Source: Ficedula albicollis (Eukaryota > Chordata > Aves > Passeriformes > Muscicapidae). Taken from it: a stretch of 64,000 nt of DNA. The translations under genes and the position numbers were made by a program. Where the stretch lies: NCBI RefSeq assembly GCF_000247815.1, contig NC_021681.1, positions 6,198,713-6,262,712 of the forward strand, given 5' to 3'. This document shows, piece by piece, positions 51,901 through 54,656 of this stretch; positions within the stretch are counted from its first letter, which is position 1; each line of letters starts with the position of its first letter. A model generated the notes under the pieces. The model was not told where the DNA came from and searched no databases. It saw only the letters and a program-made list of their open reading frames with translations.

Positions 51901-53113
51901 GCCTGGGACCCTCCCTCACGGGAGCGAGAGGACTCGCCGACCGTCCCTCACAGGTGTCTGTGTGAAACACCCACCGACCTCCCTCACAGGTGTCTGCGTG
52001 AAACACCCACCGACCTCCCTCACAGGTGTCTGTGTGAAGACCTCCGCCGACCCTCCCTCACGGGAGTGTGAAGGGAGCCGCCGACCCTCCCACCCAGAAT
52101 CACAGGAGTGCGAAGGGACTCGCCGACCCTCCCTCACAGGTGTCTGCGTGAAACACCCACCGACCTCCCTCGCAGGCTCACAGGAGTGTGAAGGGACTCG
52201 CCGACTCTGTCTCACAGGTGTCTCTGTGAAACACCCACCGACTCCCTCTCACGGGCGTGTGAAGGGAGCCGCCGACCCTCCCTCACAAGCGTCTGTGAGG
52301 TGTCGGACCCTCCCTCGCGTGTCTCAGGGACCCACCGCCCCTCTCTCGGCCCTGAAGGAAGCGCCCGGCAGGCACAGCCCCCGCGGCCCGGCCGTGCCGC
52401 CTCCGCAGCGGTTCGGGACGCACCAGCTCGCTGCGAGAGTCCAGCTCACGGTCGAGCTCCGCCACGCTCAGCCGGTGCACGGGCAGCTCCGGGCACGGCT
52501 CGGGCTCCGCCGGCTCGGGGGCCTCGGCCATGGCCGGGCCCGGCTCCGCCGGGACTCGAACCCGCGGGTAGAGCCTCCTCCCCACGCAGCCGCAGCTCGG
52601 CGGGGCCGCCCCCGCGCCTGCGTGAAACACCCACCGACCTCCCTCACAGGTGTCTGCGTGAAACACCCACCGACCTCCCTCACAGGTGTCTGCGTGAAAC
52701 ACCCACCGACCTCCCTCACAGGTGTCTGCGTGAAACACCCACCGACCTCCCTCGCAGGCTCACAGGAGTGTGAAGGGACTCGCCGACTCTGTCTCACAGG
52801 TGTCTCTGTGAAACACCCACCGACTCCCTCTCACGGGCGTGTGAAGGGAGCCGCCGACCCTCCCTCACAAGCGTCTGTGAGGTGTCGGACCCTCCCTCGC
52901 GTGTCTCAGGGACCCACCGCCCCTCTCTCGGCCCTGAAGGAAGCGCCCGGCAGGCACAGCCCCCGCGGCCCGGCCGTGCCGCCTCCGCAGCGGTTCGGGA
53001 CGCACCAGCTCGCTGCGAGAGTCCAGCTCACGGTCGAGCTCCGCCACGCTCAGCCGGTGCACGGGCAGCTCCGGGCACGGCTCGGGCTCCGCCGGCTCGG
53101 GGGCCTCGGCCAT
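3895..53113 (-). CDS. VPS8: VPS8, CORVET complex subunit (40 coding exons in window; 3' end outside)
   Basis: VPS8 is the subunit that distinguishes the CORVET tether from HOPS. It binds Rab5 on early endosomes and promotes endosome-endosome fusion. Forty exons chain without a phase error: 3,501 nt, 1,167 codons, no internal stop. In this numbering, residues 1-145 are an acidic, Ser-rich leader (DDKEFDIPQVDTPP in exon 2, YDTSSVASSDSGDRT in exon 3). About 146-470 are the WD40-like beta-propeller, and about 480-1167 an alpha-helical solenoid. The human protein, recalled at about 1,430 residues, continues with a RING finger, so the remaining exons should lie below position 1; none is visible in 1-3,894. 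Order and sequence match recalled human VPS8 throughout. All donors are GT except exon 28, which is GC. The first exon exists twice, and the outer copy is taken as the start. Exon borders come from reading splice signals and phase, not from transcripts. Confidence 0.95.
4376..4735 (-). mobile_element. CR1 LINE 3' fragment
   Basis: This stretch reads as the reverse complement of an avian CR1 3' end. It starts near agaatcccagaatagttcgg, passes the typical 'ccaaccctctgccatgggcaggga'-like and 'ggatggggcagccac'-like blocks, then shows 'ctccaggctcactccagcag'. It is degenerate, with no open frame. The element lies antisense, so its own sense is the minus strand, the same as VPS8. It is in VPS8 intron 39. 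Confidence 0.85.
5241..5319 (-). CDS. VPS8: VPS8 exon 39
   Basis: Residues 1114-1140 (ALWFPLLEAMMSPQKSSASS ... SYSE). It has 79 nt, with a TTTCAG acceptor and a GTGAGT donor. The C-terminal half is less conserved. Confidence 0.93.
6327..6406 (-). CDS. VPS8: VPS8 exon 38
   Basis: Residues 1087-1113 (NIEDTLMKTIDLCQRNSHSL then DQQQRE). It has 80 nt, with a GCTAG acceptor and a GTAAGG donor. Confidence 0.93.
6834..7301. repeat. 234-bp tandem duplication, two copies
   Basis: Copies at 6834-7067 and 7068-7301 are nearly identical, with only a few single-base differences. The minus strand shows the same 69-codon open frame in both copies, but it has no recognisable protein features and no splice context. 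It is in VPS8 intron 37. Confidence 0.93.
7419..7461 (-). CDS. VPS8: VPS8 exon 37 (43-nt exon)
   Basis: Residues 1073-1087 (RLQSKLLMLTQDDE). It ends in phase 1. The acceptor TTTCAG lies only 22 bp from the first unit of a three-copy tandem repeat that spans the likely branch-point region. Confidence 0.9.
7484..7724. repeat. Three-copy tandem repeat beside exon 37 acceptor
   Basis: The block gttactcccaagaatcccga begins at 7484, 7548 and 7636. The second and third units are about 88 bp long and include a shared tail (cagcacgactaacatg), while the first is 64 bp. Units are almost identical. Each carries GGAGTAAC on the minus strand, a possible branch-point sequence for exon 37. Confidence 0.9.
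8000..8089 (-). CDS. VPS8: VPS8 exon 36
   Basis: Residues 1043-1072 (ITQKHQLHEASSYLLEKKGD ... AFLVMLE). It has 90 nt and is phase 0. Confidence 0.95.
8694..8835 (-). CDS. VPS8: VPS8 exon 35
   Basis: Residues 995-1042 (EGINQDLLHLPPCITEQFIE ... CRLEETIQ). It has 142 nt, with an ATTCCAG acceptor and a GTAGGA donor. Confidence 0.95.
8836..12659 (-). other. VPS8 intron 34
   Basis: A long intron of 3.8 kb. It holds one duplication with a foldback (10,004-10,128), a T-rich tract near 11,590 and AT-rich sequence. I see no other gene, RNA gene or well-preserved transposon. Confidence 0.6.
10004..10128. repeat. Direct duplication with a templated inverted insert
   Basis: Copy 1 (10,004-10,058) and copy 2 (10,061-10,128) share gcacaaagtatgagcacaac at the start and the same tail ending ctgacagca. 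Copy 2 has extra bases that form a perfect 11-bp foldback: caaagtatgag (10,064-10,074) and ctcatactttg (10,080-10,090) around a 5-base loop. Confidence 0.9.
12660..12706 (-). CDS. VPS8: VPS8 exon 34
   Basis: Residues 980-995 (DQFLLFQFLRSLLDP). It has 47 nt and ends in phase 2 at a GTATGG donor. Confidence 0.92.
13123..13212 (-). CDS. VPS8: VPS8 exon 33
   Basis: Residues 950-979 (ELLVLSPGKAAELAAIHFNE ... SIISNLQ). It has 90 nt. The donor GTGAAG is weaker than its neighbours. Confidence 0.92.
13213..16230 (-). other. VPS8 intron 32
   Basis: A 3.0-kb intron with a 73-bp tandem duplication near its 3' end in gene sense. Several chance open frames occur on both strands. I see no second gene. Confidence 0.6.
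13264..13404. repeat. 73-bp tandem duplication, two copies
   Basis: Copies start at 13,264 and 13,337 with the shared run cagcatcaccaagcccaccc and end near gcaagtgta. They differ at a few transitions. The array starts about 50 bp upstream, in gene sense, of the VPS8 exon 33 acceptor. Confidence 0.9.
16231..16329 (-). CDS. VPS8: VPS8 exon 32
   Basis: Residues 917-949 (EEVFNYIHNILSMPGYSAEE ... KALDHIA). It has 99 nt, phase 0, with a GTAGGT donor. Confidence 0.95.
17326..17410 (-). CDS. VPS8: VPS8 exon 31
   Basis: Residues 888-916 (YQICEFMYERQLRYDKIIGC then YLRDPLRK). It has 85 nt, with a TTTCAG acceptor and a GTGAGT donor. Confidence 0.95.
18655..18737 (-). CDS. VPS8: VPS8 exon 30
   Basis: Residues 861-888 (VLLELLQAGGIVQFEESRLI ... 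MAEKAE). It ends in phase 2 at a GTGAGT donor. Confidence 0.94.
19072..19128 (-). CDS. VPS8: VPS8 exon 29
   Basis: Residues 842-860, VLEFLCSPDDDSRHSERQQ. It has 57 nt and is phase 0. Confidence 0.94.
19840..19965 (-). mobile_element. CR1 LINE 3' fragment
   Basis: This is a short, well-matched antisense CR1 3' end, starting gggttggaagggaccttaaa and running through the 'gccatgggcagggacacc' and 'ttgaacacttcc' blocks. It is truncated and non-coding, in VPS8 intron 28. Confidence 0.85.
20187..20306 (-). CDS. VPS8: VPS8 exon 28 (GC donor)
   Basis: Residues 802-841 (VMVENSDFTPSQVGCLFTFL ... VNRTLFDQ). It has 120 nt and is phase 0. The donor is CAG|GCAAGT, a well-formed U2-type GC-AG site, and exon 29 continues the frame as VLEFLCSP. 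Confidence 0.95.
21078..21933. repeat. Tandem array of a 300-bp unit with truncated copies
   Basis: Units begin with gtaaaagcagtgtg at 21,078, 21,258, 21,334 and 21,634. The last two are full-length at 300 bp each (21,334-21,633 and 21,634-21,933) and almost identical. The first two are shortened to 180 and 76 bp. Variants alternate: units 1 and 3 have gtgattgag with atcatctgg, units 2 and 4 have gtgtttgag with atcacctgg. The identical 75-codon minus-strand frame in units 3 and 4 has no recognisable domain. The source element is unknown to me. Confidence 0.92.
22071..22176. repeat. 53-bp tandem duplication, two copies
   Basis: Copies start ctatgtgaaggtgaaca at 22,071 and 22,124 and end cttcccagagac. 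They differ at one or two bases. Confidence 0.9.
23314..23401. repeat. 44-bp tandem duplication spanning the exon 27 donor
   Basis: The unit cagttcatttttaggcacac...tccacaa occurs at 23,314-23,357 and 23,358-23,401. On the minus strand each unit carries exon end, GTGAGT donor and intron start, so a second, decoy donor lies at the 23,337/23,338 border. Confidence 0.93.
23382..23453 (-). CDS. VPS8: VPS8 exon 27
   Basis: Residues 778-801 (TFEDFKNDKQAVEYQQRIVD then ILLK). It has 72 nt and is phase 0. Its last 20 bases, its GTGAGT donor and the start of the intron are repeated in a 44-bp tandem duplication just downstream in gene sense. Confidence 0.93.
24005..24124 (-). CDS. VPS8: VPS8 exon 26
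   Basis: Residues 738-777 (VFEFLIRLHSAEGSVDEEVY ... HFDTREFLNVLAL). It has 120 nt, phase 0, with a GTAGGA donor. Confidence 0.95.
25933..26005 (-). CDS. VPS8: VPS8 exon 25
   Basis: Residues 713-737 (CCLAGRAYPLGDIPEDLVPL then VKNQ), strongly conserved. The acceptor is TTCGTAG and the donor GTGAGA. Confidence 0.94.
26717..26759 (-). CDS. VPS8: VPS8 exon 24 (43-nt exon)
   Basis: Residues 699-713 (DEQVVMGNKLLVYI). It ends in phase 2 at a GTAAGG donor, and the split codon gives Ser with exon 25. Confidence 0.92.
27008..27059 (-). CDS. VPS8: VPS8 exon 23
   Basis: Residues 682-699 (KLFKVIAPPLSAGKSLT). It has 52 nt and ends in phase 1 at a GTACAG donor. Confidence 0.92.
28153..28242 (-). CDS. VPS8: VPS8 exon 22
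   Basis: Residues 652-681 (VVLLCWENRLYDAMIYVYNS ... FISPME), solenoid. It has 90 nt and is phase 0. Confidence 0.94.
28962..29184 (-). CDS. VPS8: VPS8 exon 21
   Basis: Residues 577-651. This is the longest exon (223 nt), encoding IYDKMSENSVAKGIFLECLE ... HMDITSLDIQQ, a core part of the clathrin-repeat-like solenoid. The donor is GTGAGT. Confidence 0.95.
29676..29722 (-). CDS. VPS8: VPS8 exon 20
   Basis: Residues 562-577 (DVVPVIVDYCLLLQR). It has 47 nt and ends in phase 2. The split codon with exon 21 reads Leu where the recalled human protein has Lys. Confidence 0.92.
29872..29899. repeat. Short perfect inverted repeat
   Basis: Arms ttttccatatg (29,872-29,882) and catatggaaaa (29,889-29,899) flank a 6-base spacer. 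It is intronic, between VPS8 exons 19 and 20. No function is evident. Confidence 0.7.
30118..30207 (-). CDS. VPS8: VPS8 exon 19
   Basis: Residues 532-561 (MVEILLHYTDRTLKKCPDQG ... VMEQHFQ), solenoid. It has 90 nt, phase 0, with a GTATGG donor. Confidence 0.94.
31036..31082 (-). CDS. VPS8: VPS8 exon 18
   Basis: Residues 516-531 (GLTGDTSKRKAVIADR). It has 47 nt, with a TTCCTAG acceptor and a GTGAGT donor. Confidence 0.92.
32153..32243 (-). CDS. VPS8: VPS8 exon 17
   Basis: Residues 486-516 (RVDHLLKQERLTDALALAWS ... AKAVV), the first helices of the alpha-solenoid. It ends in phase 1. Confidence 0.93.
34423..34458 (-). CDS. VPS8: VPS8 exon 16 (36-nt exon)
   Basis: Residues 474-485, SVHVMTLRSWRE, linking propeller and solenoid. 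It was found as a short in-frame match between the CCTAG acceptor and the GTATGT donor. Confidence 0.9.
34932..35006 (-). CDS. VPS8: VPS8 exon 15
   Basis: Residues 449-473 (ALVGEKACYQSISSCGGQIF then YLGTK), the end of the propeller. It has 75 nt and is phase 0. Confidence 0.93.
35667..35837 (-). CDS. VPS8: VPS8 exon 14
   Basis: Residues 392-448 (WINSRTAVLLDSVEKLHVID ... GGNVSEAL), one of the most conserved parts of the propeller. It has 171 nt, with a TTTGCAG acceptor and a GTAGGC donor. Confidence 0.95.
36349..36429 (-). CDS. VPS8: VPS8 exon 13
   Basis: Residues 365-391 (VKRDDSGAIHVTKQ ... YDLINFT), propeller. It has 81 nt, phase 0, with a GTAAGT donor. Confidence 0.93.
37230..37337 (-). 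CDS. VPS8: VPS8 exon 12
   Basis: Residues 329-364 (MDPSSVPLLAWHFVAVQNSV ... GDVVYFLL), propeller. The acceptor is TTGACAG and the donor GTGAGC. It has 108 nt. Confidence 0.94.
38085..38144 (-). CDS. VPS8: VPS8 exon 11
   Basis: Residues 309-328, ILVIGLKPSLKVWMTFPYGR. It has 60 nt and is phase 0. The acceptor is TTGAAG, which lacks the usual pyrimidine before AG. Confidence 0.93.
38247..38400 (-). CDS. VPS8: VPS8 exon 10
   Basis: Residues 257-308 (RVMGVRTCESRCLFSGSKGE ... SLLAMASLTK), propeller. It has 154 nt. Only 102 bp of intron separates it from exon 11. Confidence 0.93.
38982..39049 (-). CDS. VPS8: VPS8 exon 9
   Basis: Residues 235-257 (FTDDPTLAICNDSGGSVFEL), propeller. It ends in phase 2 within a Lys codon at a GTAAGA donor. 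Confidence 0.93.
40044..40130 (-). CDS. VPS8: VPS8 exon 8
   Basis: Residues 206-234. It begins ITMWDLASGKLLRSI, a textbook WD-repeat ending (xMWDL). It has 87 nt and is phase 0. Confidence 0.93.
40986..41023. repeat. Quasi-palindrome, 13-bp arms
   Basis: The arms agaagtacttttt (40,986-40,998) and aaaaagtacttct (41,011-41,023) are perfect complements with a 12-base spacer that itself repeats part of the arm (gtactttttt). It is in VPS8 intron 7. Confidence 0.8.
41587..41711 (-). CDS. VPS8: VPS8 exon 7
   Basis: Residues 164-205, beta-propeller (QYGAISALSINNDCSRLLCG, ending FAKGQ). The acceptor is CTCCAG and the donor GTAATT. The exon has 125 nt. Confidence 0.93.
41712..46067 (-). other. VPS8 intron 6 (longest in window)
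   Basis: This 4.4-kb intron contains a degenerate CR1 segment around 44,940-45,400. The open frames here, including a 147-codon frame at 42,185-42,628 on the plus strand, show no protein family signature. Confidence 0.6.
44940..45400 (-). mobile_element. Probable degenerate CR1 LINE fragment
   Basis: Blocks such as cagctcagggccttgctgaa followed by tttgaatatcc, 'gactgcacaacctg' and 'caacaccctcaggatgaaaa' follow the order of antisense avian CR1 3' sequence, but with many changes. It is likely an old copy, and the borders are approximate. Confidence 0.5.
46068..46122 (-). CDS. VPS8: VPS8 exon 6
   Basis: Residues 146-164, the first propeller strand (LIAVGTSHGLALIF). The acceptor is TTTCAG and the donor GTAAGT, and it ends in phase 1. 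The join to exon 7 gives IF-D-QNQ, where the recalled human protein has IFGKDQNQ. Confidence 0.92.
47505..47537 (-). CDS. VPS8: VPS8 exon 5 (33-nt exon)
   Basis: Residues 135-145, DKVDAGLPTAI. This short exon of 11 codons is phase 0 on both sides, so skipping it would keep the frame. The acceptor is CCCCAG and the donor GTAAGT. Confidence 0.92.
48092..48185 (-). CDS. VPS8: VPS8 exon 4
   Basis: Residues 103-134 (KKKLPDSLSLHGSV ... GISAQIVSAA). The Lys-rich start completes the split codon from exon 3. The acceptor is TCCTTAG and the donor GTAAGT. Confidence 0.93.
49593..49723 (-). CDS. VPS8: VPS8 exon 3
   Basis: Residues 60-103, an acidic run (DDEEESFILED) followed by a Ser/Thr-rich stretch (SYDTSSVASSDSGDRT), a likely disordered and phosphorylatable region. 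It has 131 nt, a CTGCAG acceptor and a GTACTG donor, and ends in phase 2. Confidence 0.93.
49724..51414 (-). other. VPS8 intron 2
   Basis: A 1.7-kb intron between exons 2 and 3. A plus-strand frame of 119 codons (50,110-50,469) looks like chance. I see no repeat or second gene. Confidence 0.6.
51415..51483 (-). CDS. VPS8: VPS8 exon 2
   Basis: Residues 37-59, with the highly conserved leader motif DDKEFDIPQVDTPPTLESI. The acceptor is GTACAG and the donor GTGAGT. It has 69 nt and is phase 0 at both ends. Confidence 0.93.
51899..52340. repeat. Degenerate 36-bp minisatellite in VPS8 intron 1
   Basis: The best-kept unit is cgtgaaacacccaccgacct followed by ccctcacaggtgtctg (36 bp), seen twice around 51,958-52,030. 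Diverged units with ctcacgggagtgtgaaggga and gccgaccctccctcac fill the rest. As 36 is a multiple of three, the array stays open in a plus-strand frame with a 12-residue period. Confidence 0.85.
52424..52531 (-). CDS. VPS8: VPS8 exon 1, inner duplicate copy
   Basis: This is a second copy of the first coding exon, 582 bp downstream in gene sense, with the same 36 codons and the same GTGCGT donor in phase 0. It can splice to exon 2 just as well as the outer copy. It could serve as an alternative first exon, or be skipped as part of intron 1. If both copies were spliced together the frame would stay open only if an acceptor lay between them, and none is obvious. A haplotype or assembly duplication is the main alternative. 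Confidence 0.7.
52620..52755. repeat. 36-bp minisatellite between the two VPS8 first exons
   Basis: Nearly perfect units of the same 36-bp motif, about four in a row, join the end of the inner first-exon block to the repeated flank. They are more uniform than the units in 51,899-52,340, so the expansion is probably recent. Confidence 0.9.
53006..53113 (-). CDS. VPS8: VPS8 exon 1, outer (promoter-proximal) copy
   Basis: This exon encodes 36 codons from an ATG at 53,113 (MAEAPEPAEPEPC...) to ...LDSRSEL and ends in phase 0 at a GTGCGT donor. The C-terminal part resembles human ...KELEFKNDL before IDDKEFD. It lies in a CpG-rich stretch. This copy keeps what looks like the original upstream promoter DNA, so I chose it as the start. 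Its coding part is base-for-base identical to 52,424-52,531. Confidence 0.85.
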
Positions 53114-53275
53114 GGCCGGGCCCGGCTCCGCCGGGACTCGAACCCGCGGGTAGAGCCTCCTCCCCACGCAGCCGCAGTTCAGCGGGGCCGCCCCCGCGCC
53201 TGCCTTAAAGGGGCCGCGCGCCGCGGCGGGGACAGCGAGGGAACGGAGCCGGTGCTGCTGCCACACGGAAATCTT
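53114..53275 (-). promoter_or_regulatory. Likely VPS8 promoter and 5'UTR (CpG-rich)
   Basis: Upstream of the outer ATG lies GC-rich DNA with many CpGs (ccgcgcgccgcggcggggac), as expected of a CpG-island promoter. No TATA box stands out; the cctttaag run on the minus strand is a weak candidate. The exact start site cannot be set from sequence. The duplicated block ends inside this region at 53,201. Confidence 0.6.
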
Positions 53276-53278
53276 GTA

Positions 53279-53284
53279 TTTATT
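53279..53284 (-). terminator. Candidate poly(A) signal AATAAA for NME9-like gene
   Basis: AATAAA on the minus strand, followed by a T- and G-containing stretch. It is the only canonical signal I find between the NME9-like stop at 54,528 and the VPS8 promoter, which would give a 3'UTR of about 1.25 kb. A chance match or an unseen alternative signal is possible. Confidence 0.45.
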
Positions 53285-54527
53285 GAAAAAACTCGCATCC
53301 GCTCCACAACTGCGGTTGTCATCCCGGACCCGATGGGTGCGTCAGCCTCCGAGGGAAGAAAATGGACAGAATTAACAATAGGCGCAGAAAGGAGAGGCAG
53401 AGACCAACATCCCTCACGCCCCTCCATTCCATGGTGCTTCAGCTAAAGCCAGGAGGGTTTTGCTTCGATTCCCACATTCTGGAGCCTAAGATTTGGTGTG
53501 CACAGGGCCAGGATGCAGCGTTGTCCCAGCAAAGCCAAGAAAAAAAAAATGTCCCTTTTAGGAGAAGGGGCAAAAGCCTTTGGGAATTCGTGGCTAATTT
53601 TAGGCAAGGCAGAAGACGGTGCAAGCAGATGTGGAGCTCAAGCATCTGTGTTTTCTTTTAAAAACCACCTGGAAACAGAAAGCCATGTGGGGTCTCCAAG
53701 AGCCCTTACCAGGCCAGAAGGCAAGGGGGGTCAAATAGAAGATAAAACACATTAGAAGGATAAATACCCCCAGTTTCACAATGCCAGACACCCAAACTAT
53801 GCTGGGCCCTTGTCTGTGTTTCAGGGTGACTCTCTTCGTGTGCCCAGGTGGTGGAATGGCCCCTCTGGTGTCCCAGGAGTAGCTGAATCCCTGCTGAAGG
53901 TTCCAGTTTTTAAAGGTTCCAACTCAAGGCACAAAGAACACCCTACACCTGTGCCTTGCCTTACCTGTTAGTCCTTCCCGTTGTTCCTCCTGAAGGGGAG
54001 CTGTGCTTCCCTGCTCTCTGGAGAAGGCTCTGTCTGGCACCTGGCAGCAAGAGCACAATGGATGAGCCAGGAACATCCTGCACACACCCTCCAGGTGAGC
54101 CTGTGCCAGGCAGGAGCCCATGTCCCAGCTCCCTCTGAGAAGGAATAGCTCTCCTGGGTCAGCTCAGCTCAGCAGGGACAGCAGAGGATCTGCCTGTCTG
54201 GGGTCACCTGCTGAGCTCTCGGTCAGTGGACAGCTAGAGCTGGGGGAAAAGCATTCCCAGGAACAGGCCAGCAATGTCAGCAGAGAGCTGCAGGCTTCAG
54301 AGATGCCTTAGGAGCAGCAGGTCACACACAGGTAAGACAGTTTTGCTCCTCAGAAATGTCATTACTTTAGACCACACACACAAAGCCAGTCCCTGTGGTA
54401 GTGGCTTAGGAGGTTGGCTGGGCAGGGGAGGGGATTTTTGCAAGAAAGTGGCTCTGCTTTAGAGCTATGCTGGCCCTGGGGAGCTGAACCTCTCCTCTTG
54501 CATACACATCTACAGGTGTTTGGAGCT
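53285..54527 (-). other. Putative NME9 3'UTR / intergenic
   Basis: No coding exon, RNA gene or clear transposon is seen. I looked for nucleoside diphosphate kinase signatures on the minus strand here and saw none. Confidence 0.55.
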
Positions 54528-54656
54528 TTAGTGACCTATTACCACCACAGACTCTCTTCCACGTAAATCCTTCCTTTCCCCTGCCAGGTATTTCAGGATG
54601 GTCTTCTTCAGCAATGGTGCATTTGCTCCTCTTACAACATCCACTAATTCTCCTCC
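54528..54656 (-). CDS. NME9: NME9-like exon 5 (terminal, stop at 54,528)
   Basis: It encodes GGELVDVVRGANAPLLKKTI and then 22 more residues, ending VVVIGH before TAA. The first 24 residues align with human NME9; the tail after KYLAG does not. A GTAATA inside the Val run could act as a weak donor. Confidence 0.85.
   Translation of the reverse strand, partial: GGELVDVVRGANAPLLKKTILKYLAGERKDLRGRESVVVIGH

Larger units (their letters stand above)
52129..53201. repeat. 491-bp block duplicated at a 582-bp offset, holding VPS8 exon 1
   Basis: Block A (52,129-52,619) and block B (52,711-53,201) match at the same offset throughout. The only differences I see are two bases near the 5'UTR end (cagctcggcgg versus cagttcagcgg). 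Each has the minisatellite tail, the donor, the 36 codons, the ATG and about 88 bp of 5'UTR. Confidence 0.93.

Noticed and set aside
52552..52562. Possible tRNA gene around the B-box-like motif
   Set aside because: The T-arm pairs only about four bases, and no D-arm, anticodon arm or A box can be built upstream.
51899..52755. CRISPR-like look of the repeat array
   Set aside because: Units abut without unique spacers, the setting is a vertebrate gene promoter, and no cas genes are present. It is a minisatellite.
51962..53446. Plus-strand open frame of 494 codons with a 12-residue repeat
   Set aside because: It runs antisense through the minisatellite and both VPS8 first exons. It stays open because 36 and 582 are multiples of three and CpG-rich DNA has few stops. 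There is no protein-family signal.
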